From Candidatus Saccharimonadota bacterium (GTDB lineage Bacteria > Patescibacteriota > Saccharimonadia > Saccharimonadales > Saccharimonadaceae): a stretch of DNA of 64,000 nucleotides. A model generated the notes under the pieces. The model saw only the letters and a list, made by a program, of their open reading frames with translations. It made no database searches and was not told the origin of the DNA. The DNA is taken from the NCBI GenBank assembly GCA_017431465.1, contig JAFRLA010000012.1, positions 1 to 64,000 on the forward strand. Direction: 5' to 3'. Position numbers and translations under genes: made by a program. Positions 48,301 to 57,257 of this stretch are shown here, in pieces (position 1 is the first letter of the stretch; each line of letters begins with the position of its first letter).

Positions 48301-50295
48301 ATGGGATTCTTCTCATGGTTAAAACGATTATTCTTATGGCATAAAAAACCATTACTAGAATACGAACACGAGATATTTTCCCCCGACAATCGTATTGGTC
48401 TGAAGATTCAGCTAAAAGGTGGGCAAGTTTTTTATAGCGTTAAAAAAGACGGCAAATTATTAGTTGACGACTCGGCGCTAGGGCTAGCCTTGCGCAGCGA
48501 GAAGCCGATTTTAAAAAATCTCAGCCTAGTTCGCGCCCGCGAAAAAGAGTTCGATGAGACTTGGGAAACAGTTTGGGGCGAGGCTAAAATCATCAGAAAT
48601 CATTACCGCGAAATTACTCTCTATATTTCCGAAACTACCGCTGAAAAACGACTCCTAACTGTTCGTTTTCGCGCTTTTAATGATGGCGTTGCTTTCCGCT
48701 ACGAAATTCCGCCACAACCCGCTTTCCAAAATCTGACGATCTCCGAAGAACTCAGCGAGTTTAAAATCGATAATAATTCTATCGCTTGGCACATTCCAGC
48801 TTACCAGCCTGATCGTTATGAATACAATTACACGCCCAGCCCAGTTTACGAGTTGACTCATTCCGTCCACACTCCGCTGACTATCGAAACTCCGACCGGA
48901 CATTTTCTTTCGCTCCACGAAGCGGCGCTTTACAATTACGGCTCGATGACCCTAAGACTTAATCGCAACCACGCGCTCATGTCCGACATTACGCCGCTCT
49001 CCGACGGCATGAAAGCCTATGTCGAATTACCTTTCAACACGCCTTGGCGCGTAATTATGATCGCAGACACGGCGATGGATTTAACCGTCAACCGGATGCT
49101 CTTAAATCTCAACGACCCGCCACGCGAAGACTTTTCTTGGGTGAAGCCCCTGAAGTTCATGGGGATTTGGTGGGCTATGTTTGTCGGCGAATGGACTTGG
49201 GCTCCCGGCGAACGCCACGGCGCTACTACCGCCCATGCCAAAGAATATATCGACGCTTGTAATCGCCTCGGGATCGACGGCCTCTTGATCGAGGGCTGGA
49301 ATAACGGCTGGGAAGGCGATTGGCTCCAAAACGGCAATACTACTAACTTTACCCAGCCGATGGATGATTTCGATATGGATACAGTCTCTGAATACGCTAA
49401 AAAATGCGGCGTCTCCCTCGTCGGACATCATGAGACAGTCGGCTTTATCGATAACTACGAAAGACAGCTCGAAGAAGCCTACCAATATTACGCCAATCAC
49501 GGCGTTCACTATATCAAACCTGGTTACGCCGGCTCAATGATGACTATCCAAGGTCGCAAAGAATATCATCACTCTCAAATCGGCGTTCTCCACTATCAAA
49601 AAACCGTTGAACTTGCCGCCAAGTACCACATCTGTCTCGACATTCATGAGCCGATTAAAGGTACTGGGATCGAGCGCACTTTCCCTAACCTACTCACGCG
49701 CGAAGGCGCTCGCGGTCAAGAGTACGAGGGCGGGGCTTTAAGTCCGTCCCATACCACAATTATTCCCTTTACCAGATTGCTTTCCGGCGGCATGGATTAT
49801 ACTAGTGGGATTTTCGACGTTACTAATTTTACTAAACGCATCGCCACTACTCTCGCTCGTCAACTCGCTTATTACGTCACAATTTTCTCCGCAATGCAGA
49901 TGGCCGCAGATCGCCCACGCTTCTATGAAAAAGAATTCCCCGCAGCCTATAAATTCATTCGCGACGTGCCCGTTTCTTGGGAAGAGACCGTGCCTCTACT
50001 TGGGCGCATTGGTGAATATTATGTCGTAGCACGCAAAGAGCGCGACGGCGAAGACTGGTTCATCGGCGGCGTAACGAACGAAGACGCTAGGCGCGTACGC
50101 CTAAACCTAAACTTTCTCGATGATGGCGTGAGTTACGAAGCTGAAATTTATCGCGACGGCGATACTGCCCATTACCGCGACAACCAACTCGCCATTATGA
50201 TCGAAACTCGCAAGGTCTCTAAGCGCGATTTCCTAGATATTTGGATGGCTGCTGGCGGCGGCTTTGCAGTCCGGCTTAAACGACTTCAGCCGTAA
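48301..50295 (+). CDS. GH97-family glycosidase
   Basis: A 664-residue alpha-glucosidase/alpha-galactosidase-type enzyme (SusB family). N-terminal beta-sandwich (SPDNRIGLKIQLKGGQVFYS...), catalytic TIM barrel with MGIWWAMFVGEWTW, IDGLLIEGWNNGWEG, VGHHETVG, and LDIHEPIKGTGIERTFPN followed by LLTREGARGQEYEGG, then a C-terminal beta domain. The Glu residues in HHETVG, DIHEP and REGARGQEY fit catalytic or calcium-binding positions of the family. No signal peptide is seen, so a cytoplasmic or surface role is open. It is the only plus-strand gene in the right 22 kb and overlaps the sortase gene tail-to-tail by 20 bp; GH97 is typical of Bacteroidetes, so transfer is possible. Confidence 0.88.
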   Translation: MGFFSWLKRLFLWHKKPLLEYEHEIFSPDNRIGLKIQLKGGQVFYSVKKDGKLLVDDSALGLALRSEKPILKNLSLVRAREKEFDETWETVWGEAKIIRNHYREITLYISETTAEKRLLTVRFRAFNDGVAFRYEIPPQPAFQNLTISEELSEFKIDNNSIAWHIPAYQPDRYEYNYTPSPVYELTHSVHTPLTIETPTGHFLSLHEAALYNYGSMTLRLNRNHALMSDITPLSDGMKAYVELPFNTPWRVIMIADTAMDLTVNRMLLNLNDPPREDFSWVKPLKFMGIWWAMFVGEWTWAPGERHGATTAHAKEYIDACNRLGIDGLLIEGWNNGWEGDWLQNGNTTNFTQPMDDFDMDTVSEYAKKCGVSLVGHHETVGFIDNYERQLEEAYQYYANHGVHYIKPGYAGSMMTIQGRKEYHHSQIGVLHYQKTVELAAKYHICLDIHEPIKGTGIERTFPNLLTREGARGQEYEGGALSPSHTTIIPFTRLLSGGMDYTSGIFDVTNFTKRIATTLARQLAYYVTIFSAMQMAADRPRFYEKEFPAAYKFIRDVPVSWEETVPLLGRIGEYYVVARKERDGEDWFIGGVTNEDARRVRLNLNFLDDGVSYEAEIYRDGDTAHYRDNQLAIMIETRKVSKRDFLDIWMAAGGGFAVRLKRLQP

Positions 50296-50821
50296 CGATC
50301 AAGCGATGAGAATAATCATCATTCCCAAGAGCTTCGCCCGAGCAAGTCATTAAAATCACCGTATCAATTTCTTCTGACTTAAGAATATTGGTCATCGAAA
50401 TCTCAGACTTTTTGCGCACTTCGATATTTACAATCCGATAAGAGTGGTCATTATAATCTATGACATCCCCAAATTTAACATTCTTCAGGTTCTCAAAAAC
50501 CGTCGACGAATGGCCAAACAAAAATGTCTTATTTTCATGCTCCGAGAAACTTCCTGCAATTTTGTCCGGCACATCCAGAGTATGGTTCTCCAGGCGCACT
50601 TTTTCAACTGGCGTAGACAAACCAATGCTATTTATAATTAATTGACCCGCTAAATTCTCTGAAGATGCAGCCACAATCTCCTCAGAAGCTGAGGACTGGC
50701 TTGGTTGCAAGCCAATGATAACGTATCCAGCAAAAAACAGAAAATACAACGCCGCAACCAAAATCTTGGTCCGCCGTCGCGGATGAATGCCAAAACCTTC
50801 CTCCAATATGACACTTCCCAT
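50276..50821 (-). CDS. Sortase
   Basis: A 181-residue transpeptidase that anchors surface proteins. N-terminal cytoplasmic/basic segment plus TM helix (about 20-40, ILVAALYFLFFAGYVIIG), then the sortase barrel: LIINSIGLSTPVE, catalytic His in FLFGHSSTVF, Cys in LMTCSGE and Arg in SHRLIV, all in place. No LPxTG-type substrate was found in the window. The gene lies at the end of the dcw cluster; it has its own -10 (TGCTATAAT) 10 nt before the ATG. Confidence 0.9.
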   Translation of the reverse strand: MGSVILEEGFGIHPRRRTKILVAALYFLFFAGYVIIGLQPSQSSASEEIVAASSENLAGQLIINSIGLSTPVEKVRLENHTLDVPDKIAGSFSEHENKTFLFGHSSTVFENLKNVKFGDVIDYNDHSYRIVNIEVRKKSEISMTNILKSEEIDTVILMTCSGEALGNDDYSHRLIVTAEVV

Positions 50822-50831
50822 TTATGCTTAT

Positions 50832-50840
50832 ATTATAGCA
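50832..50840 (-). promoter_or_regulatory. Extended -10 of the sortase gene
   Basis: TGCTATAAT on the minus strand, ending 10 nt before the ATG. Confidence 0.65.
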
Positions 50841-50865
50841 TAAGCGAAAGTAAAATTACAATAAA

Positions 50866-51453
50866 TTACTGATAATAAGCCTTACCCTCAACTCGAAGGT
50901 CTACATAGCCCGGGGTTATCCCTGCGTCAGCAAGATATCGAATCATCCGGTCGGCGTCCTCGGCTGAAACTGCCGTTCCCCGGTCTAAATTCATCTTAAA
51001 ATAATACGGCGTATTTTCTACATAGGCATCGATTTCTCGACGCTTGCCGGCCGGTATAGCCACACGCGTCAAGGTATAGCCAAGATCTTTAAAATCTTGC
51101 TCTAAGGCGCCAATATACTCTTTGGTCCGCCCAGAAATCCCCGCCCCAGATTCATCAATAATCTCGACATTTTCCGACGGTTCAAACTTCTCCGTCTGAG
51201 TCATAGTTGGCTCAATCGAACCCTCAGCAAGACTTTTAACGCCGATCGCTATCAAAACCCCAATCGCAACCAGTCCGATGACCAAAACGACTACCGATCT
51301 CGTCTGGCGCTTCTTCGCCTTCTCACGCGCCGCAATACGCTCAGATTCAGTTTCTAACTTCTCGCGCTCTTCAGCAATCGTTCGTCCGATGCCATACCCC
51401 CCTGCAGTCCGCACACCACTCTCAGCTCGTCGTTTCTCGCCCTTAGTCTTCAT
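50866..51453 (-). CDS. FtsQ/DivIB-like division protein
   Basis: A 195-residue bitopic membrane protein: charged cytoplasmic N-terminus of about 50 residues, TM helix (about 52-72, VVVLVIGLVAIGVLIAIGV), and an extracytoplasmic domain whose C-terminus, GYVDLRVEGKAYYQ, matches the closing VDLR strand of FtsQ beta domains. A full POTRA domain is not obvious and the protein is short. It comes directly after murG (11-bp overlap), the usual place of ftsQ. The call rests on position, topology and the VDLR motif. Confidence 0.65.
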   Translation of the reverse strand: MKTKGEKRRAESGVRTAGGYGIGRTIAEEREKLETESERIAAREKAKKRQTRSVVVLVIGLVAIGVLIAIGVKSLAEGSIEPTMTQTEKFEPSENVEIIDESGAGISGRTKEYIGALEQDFKDLGYTLTRVAIPAGKRREIDAYVENTPYYFKMNLDRGTAVSAEDADRMIRYLADAGITPGYVDLRVEGKAYYQ

Positions 51454-52687
51454 CCATTCCCACCTTTAAAACCAACTCTGCTAAGTCTTTCGCTGCTTTT
51501 GGCGCAGCTACACTATTATGTAAATTCTCCGCCAATTCCGCTCTAACTTTCGGGCTACGCACCAACTTTTGCGTCAGCTCCAACAAGATCCCCGGCTGTT
51601 CCATCATCCGCGAATCCGCCACCATCGCACAAGCTTTCATCTCGACCAATCTCTCAGCATTCTTGACTTGGTGCGAACCCGGCAATCGCTCAAACGGCAC
51701 TAAAATCACCGCCTTCTCTAGCCCAGCCAGTTCTGCAATCGTTGTCGCTCCAGCTCTAGAGATCACCACGTCCGCCGCGCCTAAAAGTTCATTCATCGCC
51801 GAATTAAACGCCCACATCCGAAAATCAGACTGCAACTTCGCTTTCTCCCAATCCTCATACTTCTTCAGATCCACCATATCTTCATAGTGTTTTCGTCCAG
51901 CGACCAGCCCTACGCTCGTAAATTTCAGCATCTCCGGCAAAATCTCGCGAACGGCATTATTGATGTTCTCCGATCCTTGGCTCCCGCCGGTAATCACTAC
52001 CAGCGGCCGCTCCGGATTAAACCCAAACGTCTTCTTTAGGTCCGCCTGTTTCTTCGGGCTCACTTTCCGAAACTCCGGCGCAATCGGAATCCCCACGAAC
52101 ACCCGATTAGACGAATCCTTCAAACCTTCGTCTCTATCAGGAACTCCTAAAGCCACCCATCGCGCCTTTTTCATCAGCAGTCGATTCGCTAGCCCTGGTA
52201 CCGCATCACTCTCATGTACCACATACGGAATCTTCAAAAATCTCGCGACGAGCCCTACCGGCAGCCCCACAAATCCTCCCTTCAAGAAAATCACATCCGG
52301 ACGCCTAGATGCCGGGAGTATCCGAAAGAAACTCTGCACGATCCCTGCAAAAAAGCCACAAAATCCTTTGATATTTCCCCAAATAATATCTTTAAACAAA
52401 ATATCCAACCGATGTAAATAATCTTTAAAACTCCATCCTGCATATCTGTGGAATTTTCCCGAAGCCACTTTTCTAACCTGAATATACTGTTTCTTCCCCG
52501 AAAGCCGCGATTCCTCGCCCCAAGAAACTCCAATTTCTGTTGTGATTTTTACAACGTTTTTGTAATACTTCCGATCCGTCCAGAACTCGACTCTCGTTCT
52601 CGGTTTTTCCTCTAAAATCTCACGCACTACGGCGACGGCTGGCGTAATGTGTCCGCCCGACCCCCCGCCGACTACTAATACCTTCAT
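51443..52687 (-). CDS. murG: MurG glycosyltransferase (lipid II synthesis)
   Basis: Transfers GlcNAc to lipid I. The 414-residue protein has the N-terminal GGGSGGHITPAVAV loop, HESDAVPGLANR, GGSQGSENIN, and the donor-binding SRAGATTIAELAGLEKAVILVPFERLPGSHQ with KNAERL following, as in E. coli MurG. It is longer than the usual 355, owing to an insertion in the N-domain (about 65-110). Start at 52687 with SD (AAAGGA); ftsW ends 68 bp inside it. Confidence 0.93.
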   Translation of the reverse strand: MKVLVVGGGSGGHITPAVAVVREILEEKPRTRVEFWTDRKYYKNVVKITTEIGVSWGEESRLSGKKQYIQVRKVASGKFHRYAGWSFKDYLHRLDILFKDIIWGNIKGFCGFFAGIVQSFFRILPASRRPDVIFLKGGFVGLPVGLVARFLKIPYVVHESDAVPGLANRLLMKKARWVALGVPDRDEGLKDSSNRVFVGIPIAPEFRKVSPKKQADLKKTFGFNPERPLVVITGGSQGSENINNAVREILPEMLKFTSVGLVAGRKHYEDMVDLKKYEDWEKAKLQSDFRMWAFNSAMNELLGAADVVISRAGATTIAELAGLEKAVILVPFERLPGSHQVKNAERLVEMKACAMVADSRMMEQPGILLELTQKLVRSPKVRAELAENLHNSVAAPKAAKDLAELVLKVGMDED

Positions 52688-53822
52688 CTTTTTCCTTTCT
52701 CCTTCCAGTATAACACGAAAGTTGCGAAACTAGCCCTAAACCATAAGAAATAAAGATCATACTTGTCCCTCCAAACGACAATAGCGGCAACGTAATCCCA
52801 GTTAACGGTATCAGCCCAGTCATCGCCGCGATATTAACTACTACGTGCGCCGCCACCCAAGCAAACACGCCAGCAACTACCAGACTCTCTTCTAGCGGCA
52901 ATCCGCCAGCAACTTTTAAAATCTGCAACAAAAGCACCGTAAACGCCGCCAGAATCGCCATCAACCCGACGAACCCAAACGTCTCGCCCATTACCGCAAA
53001 TACCGAGTCGTTAATCGATTCTGGCAAGTAACCTGTCGCCTGGACGCTATTCCCCACTCCGACTCCAAACAATCCGCCGGTACCAATCGCCATCATTGCA
53101 TTGTCGATATGGTAAGACGAACTCGCATCGCCTTCGCCTGAAAAAGTCATCAGCCGCTCTAATCGATGTGGCGAAACTAAAATTGACATCACTCCGCCCG
53201 CCAGAATAATCACAAAAACCGCGACCAGATTGCGCAACTTCGCTCCCGAAACTACTAACATCGCAAGAATAATCGCAATCAAACATACCCCCGTCCCGAG
53301 GTCCTTCTGCAAAAAGACCACAAAGAACAACGAAACCGCCGAGGCAACTCCAAATGGTACCCAAAAATCCTTAGTTTCAAACGTCCCAGCCTCCTTATGT
53401 TGCGAAACTAACCCGGCAAGATATAGTATTAGGGCCAGTTTTAAAAATTCTGCTGGCTGAATAGAAAATGAACCTAGAGAAATCCAGCGACAAGCCCCCA
53501 GCTGGCAAGACGCCAAAGATGACCCTGCCAAAGCTAGCAACGCTAAAATTCCGCAGGCCGCGAACGCCAAAATCATCAAGATTTTCGACAAAGCCCTAAG
53601 TTTAGCATATGGGAACTTAAATGCAAAAATAAATGCAAAAACCGCTAGTCCAACCGAAATGAGTTGGTGAATGAAGAAAAAGTTCTGATCATAATCGGTC
53701 CCATATGCCGAATTCATAAAATTCGCCCGTTGCGCCCCAATCGTGTAAATAACGATCAGTCCAATCCCAAGTAGCAAAAAGGTCAGAATCGCAATAATCG
53801 GATTACTCCGGTGTTTACGCAT
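52620..53822 (-). CDS. ftsW: FtsW lipid II polymerase (SEDS family)
   Basis: A 400-residue polytopic membrane protein with about ten TM helices. SEDS landmarks: SLGSFSIQPAEFLKLALILYLA, the catalytic-loop region, the GTGGLFGVGVGNSVQ stretch and the C-terminal TGITLPLLSFGGTSM. Start at 53822 (MRKHRSNP) after GGAGG; the frame runs further back inside mraY but without SD. A basic C-terminal tail (GRRKEKDEGISSRRGVGRTHY...) is encoded by the 68-bp overlap with murG. Confidence 0.9.
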   Translation of the reverse strand: MRKHRSNPIIAILTFLLLGIGLIVIYTIGAQRANFMNSAYGTDYDQNFFFIHQLISVGLAVFAFIFAFKFPYAKLRALSKILMILAFAACGILALLALAGSSLASCQLGACRWISLGSFSIQPAEFLKLALILYLAGLVSQHKEAGTFETKDFWVPFGVASAVSLFFVVFLQKDLGTGVCLIAIILAMLVVSGAKLRNLVAVFVIILAGGVMSILVSPHRLERLMTFSGEGDASSSYHIDNAMMAIGTGGLFGVGVGNSVQATGYLPESINDSVFAVMGETFGFVGLMAILAAFTVLLLQILKVAGGLPLEESLVVAGVFAWVAAHVVVNIAAMTGLIPLTGITLPLLSFGGTSMIFISYGLGLVSQLSCYTGRRKEKDEGISSRRGVGRTHYASRRRSA

Positions 53823-54858
53823 TGTAAATGATTCCTCCAGATGCCGCCATAAAGACTCCAACTAGCGCTAAAATGCCCGCAATTACCCAAAAACGCATAA
53901 CAATCTTCGCCTCACCCCAACCTTTAGCTTCTAAATGATGATGAATCGGCGCGGAAATCAACAGTTTTTTCTTGAACACTTTCTTCCAAAACATCTGGAC
54001 CAGCGACGAACCCGCCTCCAATACAAACAAACCACCAATTACCGGTAGCAAAAACAGCGAGTTCGTCATCATTGCAACCACGCCAAGCCCCGAGCCCAGC
54101 GCAAACGATCCGACATCCCCCATCATAAACCGCGCCGGCGGAACGTTAAACCAAACATACGAGAGTAGCCAGCCGTCAACCGTAAAACAGAAGCCCGCAA
54201 GCATCCAGTTTTGCTGGAACAAGGCAATTACCCCAAATGCTCCGTATGCAATCATCGACAGCCCTCCTGCCAATCCGTCTAGCCCATCGGAAATATTTAC
54301 CGCATTCGAAGTTGCCACAACCGCGAAAGCAAACAACGCAATCATTAACCATTCCGGCAACGCCAAAGGCCCAATATACGGAATTTCTACTGAACTCCAA
54401 CCCAGTTTTACCGCGAAATACCAACCGAGCAGAATTCCCACTGCGGCAATCATCGCAAATTTTACTGGCGCCCTTAACCCTGCTGCGCCATGACCGTCGC
54501 CAAATACGTTGATCAAATCGTCTACCAACCCCACAATCGCCCCGCCGAGAAAGCCATAAAGCGGCAGCCAAGTTTGCCCCCTATCCCAGTTACAAACGTA
54601 CGTTACAACCGCCACCGTAGCAACGCCAATCACGCCCGCCATTGTCGGAAAAACGCGCCCCTTCGCAAATTTATGCGCATGGAGTTTGGTCATTACTGGC
54701 AAAGCTTTGCCATCGATCGCCGTTTTCTTCTGCTTCTTCCACCACTTATATTTATATGCAAAATGCGTATAAATTGGCGTGAGAAACATCGCCAAAAGGA
54801 ACCCGCCGAGGGCTAAGATCAATCCGTAAAACATTTCTCCTGAAAAACTATCTGTCAT
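53815..54858 (-). CDS. mraY: MraY translocase (lipid I synthesis)
   Basis: Phospho-MurNAc-pentapeptide transferase of 347 residues with about ten TM segments. Family motifs: AIDGKALPVMTKLHAHK-like substrate loop, GLVDDLINVFG (DD pair), SNAVNISDGLDGLAGGL and the SAPIHHHLEAKGWGEAKIV motif containing the HHH triad. Start after AAAGGA, 2 bp downstream of the ftsI stop. Ordinary in length and content. Confidence 0.94.
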   Translation of the reverse strand: MTDSFSGEMFYGLILALGGFLLAMFLTPIYTHFAYKYKWWKKQKKTAIDGKALPVMTKLHAHKFAKGRVFPTMAGVIGVATVAVVTYVCNWDRGQTWLPLYGFLGGAIVGLVDDLINVFGDGHGAAGLRAPVKFAMIAAVGILLGWYFAVKLGWSSVEIPYIGPLALPEWLMIALFAFAVVATSNAVNISDGLDGLAGGLSMIAYGAFGVIALFQQNWMLAGFCFTVDGWLLSYVWFNVPPARFMMGDVGSFALGSGLGVVAMMTNSLFLLPVIGGLFVLEAGSSLVQMFWKKVFKKKLLISAPIHHHLEAKGWGEAKIVMRFWVIAGILALVGVFMAASGGIIYNA

Positions 54859-54860
54859 TT

Positions 54861-56585
54861 TTATCCTTTCGGTTTTATCTTAAAATGATCGATTGCAACA
54901 TCTGATAACAGATTAAACAATGGTAGAGCATCCGCCGTCCCCTCCAGCGTTTGTCCCCCTTCCCATATTTTAACCATTATTACGTATTCTGGCAACTCCC
55001 CCTCGCGCCCGCCAAACCCAATATAGCTACCGGTCGTCTCGTCGAAGGTATAAGCCCCGTCTTTAATTCCTTGCGCCGTGCCGGTCTTTCCGCCAATATA
55101 ATACCCCGGCTTATCAATGCCATAAAGCCGCTGCAATCCTCTCGTCCCCCAAATCATCGCCCGCATTGTATCCGAAGTTTTCTCTGTCACTGTCCGCCGA
55201 ACCGCCTTCTTCTCATCCGCCTTCACAAACTTCCCCTCTTTCGTTATCTCCCCAGCAACAATCGTCGGCGCATAATATTCTCCGCCATTAATCAGCGACG
55301 AAAACGCCGCCGCAACCTGGAGCGGCGTCAAACTAATATTCTGCCCAAAAGTCATGTTCGCATATCGCGAATTTAAACCATAGCCTTTGTTCGGCTCTTG
55401 GATAAGACCAGTCGACTCATTTAGCTCATACCCTGTCGCCTGGCCCAGCCCGAAATGATTATAATAATAATCAAACAACTTTTCGCGCCCAGTCTTTGTA
55501 ATCTCCGAATCCGAACCGCCAAGCAACATCAAAGCCGTCATCGAGCCAGTATTGAGTGAATAATTTAACGCTGTCTGCATCGAAATCACGCCCAGTTCTC
55601 CCGAATGAGCATTTTTAATTGGCCAGCCATCGACCGTAATTTCGCCAGTATTATTATAGGTCGTCTCTGGCGTCATCGCTCCCTCCTCGATCGCCGCCGC
55701 AAACGTAAACGTCTTACAGATCGACGCCGGCTCATACGCTACATCGCTCGCCTGGTTCAAGAACAAATTCCCATCTTCGACTTTCGCATAGTTCGCCGGA
55801 TCATAATTCGGGATCGTCGCCATTGTCAAAATCTTCCCGTTTCGCGGATCCATCACTAGCGCGCTCGCATGGTTCGCCTTAGAAGTCGAAAGATATTCCG
55901 CAAGCTTCTTCTCAATCTTCTTCTGAAGCACCCGATCTATTGTCAAAACGACGTTTTTTCCATCCTTCGCTGGAATTCGCACGTTATCATCGCCAATCGA
56001 CAGCGCCACGTTATTGACGTCGGTAATTGTCTTAAGCAGCCCGTTTGTCCCGCCGAGTGTATCATTTAAAGACCCCTCAACGCCATATTGGCCCTTGCCC
56101 TCCGCATTAACAAAACCGAGCAGCGCGCTCGCCATATCCCCCTCTGGATAAACTCGCTCATTTCCCTCCTGATACCAGACTCCAGCCAACTTCTTCTCTT
56201 TCAGCTTCTTTACCTGCTCGCGTTCTACGCCTCGCGCCACTACATAATACCGCCGCGTCTTATCTTTAAACACATCGTCCCATTTCGCCACGACTTTGTC
56301 CGGCGCAATTTCCGAAAACGCCTTTTCGACTTCTTCTCGATTAGTTACCTGCGGATCAACCACTACCGTCCACGCCGCCTTATTCAGAACTACTTCAACC
56401 GGCTGATCATTTTCCATCATATAAATCTCGCCACGCTTCGCAATAATCGTATTCTGAGATATATGCTCTGCGTTCGCCCGCTCTGTCCATTCATCGTGCT
56501 GAAAAATCTGAATCACAAAAAGCCTAACCGCAATAATCCCTATCGCGACTAAAAGTCCATATCTTAATAATTTGATACGGCTCAT
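54861..56585 (-). CDS. ftsI: Division transpeptidase (PBP, FtsI type)
   Basis: Class B penicillin-binding protein, 574 residues. N-terminal TM helix (about 9-26), a pedestal domain, then the transpeptidase with SxxK in EPASICKTFTF, SxN in NYSLNTGS and KTG in GGKTGTAQG. It lacks PASTA repeats. It has its own leaderless promoter inside the cluster (TGGTATAAT, 6 nt before the ATG), so division genes from ftsI onward can be expressed separately from rsmH. Confidence 0.92.
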   Translation of the reverse strand: MSRIKLLRYGLLVAIGIIAVRLFVIQIFQHDEWTERANAEHISQNTIIAKRGEIYMMENDQPVEVVLNKAAWTVVVDPQVTNREEVEKAFSEIAPDKVVAKWDDVFKDKTRRYYVVARGVEREQVKKLKEKKLAGVWYQEGNERVYPEGDMASALLGFVNAEGKGQYGVEGSLNDTLGGTNGLLKTITDVNNVALSIGDDNVRIPAKDGKNVVLTIDRVLQKKIEKKLAEYLSTSKANHASALVMDPRNGKILTMATIPNYDPANYAKVEDGNLFLNQASDVAYEPASICKTFTFAAAIEEGAMTPETTYNNTGEITVDGWPIKNAHSGELGVISMQTALNYSLNTGSMTALMLLGGSDSEITKTGREKLFDYYYNHFGLGQATGYELNESTGLIQEPNKGYGLNSRYANMTFGQNISLTPLQVAAAFSSLINGGEYYAPTIVAGEITKEGKFVKADEKKAVRRTVTEKTSDTMRAMIWGTRGLQRLYGIDKPGYYIGGKTGTAQGIKDGAYTFDETTGSYIGFGGREGELPEYVIMVKIWEGGQTLEGTADALPLFNLLSDVAIDHFKIKPKG

Positions 56586-56591
56586 GCTTCT

Positions 56592-56600
56592 ATTATACCA
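56592..56600 (-). promoter_or_regulatory. Extended -10 of ftsI
   Basis: TGGTATAAT on the minus strand between the ftsL-like stop and the ftsI ATG, gap 6 nt. Confidence 0.7.
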
Positions 56601-56948
56601 CTATTCGTTTGCGTAACCAGATGCTACCGCATCTTGCATATTCGCCGCAACCTGCGAATTCTCCGCCGCCGCAACAGAGGTCAGACGCGCTTTTTCTACC
56701 GCCAGGTCCTCTTTTTGCGCAGTCAATTCCGAGATTTCACTATCAATATTCGAAATTTCATAATCATACGAGGTCGCTTTTGCGCCCTGTGTCAAATAAA
56801 TCAATCCGACGACGAGAAGAAGCATCCCGAGTATCGCCGACAAGGAAAACGACCCGAGTTGTCCCGAACTATGTCGCACTGTATTCCGATTGCGTGACCA
56901 AGAAATTTGAGCGTTTCCGCCGCGTCTTGATACGTATTCGTTTCGCAT
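56601..56948 (-). CDS. FtsL-like small division protein
   Basis: A 115-residue bitopic protein: basic N-terminus, TM helix (about 33-52, LSAILGMLLLVVGLIYLTQG) and a following coiled-coil stretch (EISNIDSEISELTAQKEDLAVEK, heptad-like). Location between rsmH and ftsI and the topology are those of FtsL, whose sequence is poorly conserved everywhere. SD AAAGGA precedes the ATG. Confidence 0.7.
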   Translation of the reverse strand: MRNEYVSRRGGNAQISWSRNRNTVRHSSGQLGSFSLSAILGMLLLVVGLIYLTQGAKATSYDYEISNIDSEISELTAQKEDLAVEKARLTSVAAAENSQVAANMQDAVASGYANE

Positions 56949-57146
56949 TTGCCGTTTTTCCTTTCTTTTTTCATGTTTGTATTATTCGTGCTTCCCTCTT
57001 GATCTTAGTCCGGGAGCAGAGCTATAAGTGCTCCCGGGAAGGTCATATAATATTGGAAAACACTCCGGTTGTACTCCATAACCGGTTTATTGGTGGAGGT
57101 TTCCCTCCATGTGGGGCCCCGAAGGGCCATCAAAATCCCTACCGCT
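56949..57146 (-). promoter_or_regulatory. Structured intercistronic region upstream of ftsL
   Basis: Read on the minus strand, four hairpins follow one another: GGCCC-TTCG-GGGCC, TGGAGG-GAAA-CCTCCA, CCGGTT/AACCGG with a 9-nt loop, and CCGGGAGCA/TGCTCCCGG. UUCG and GNRA tetraloops are hallmarks of selected RNA structure. The region may be an mRNA stability or attenuation element or a processed RNA. Confidence 0.55.
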
Positions 57147-57212
57147 TTAACGGAAGTGAACTTTGATCTGTTGTGCGCGAGATTTGTTCGCGACTACGAT
57201 TTGGCGTGGCAT
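57147..57212 (-). CDS. Possible 21-residue small ORF in the dcw operon
   Basis: A very short frame (MPRQIVVANKSRAQQIKVHF + R) lies 45 nt after rsmH. It has a textbook SD, AAAAGGAG, eight bases before the ATG, which is better than most long genes here. It is basic and could be a leader peptide controlling the hairpins downstream, or a small protein. Coding is not proven. Confidence 0.4.
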   Translation of the reverse strand: MPRQIVVANKSRAQQIKVHFR

Positions 57213-57257
57213 ATATTGCACTCCTTTTATTATTATTTTTTTATTTTTATCAAACCG

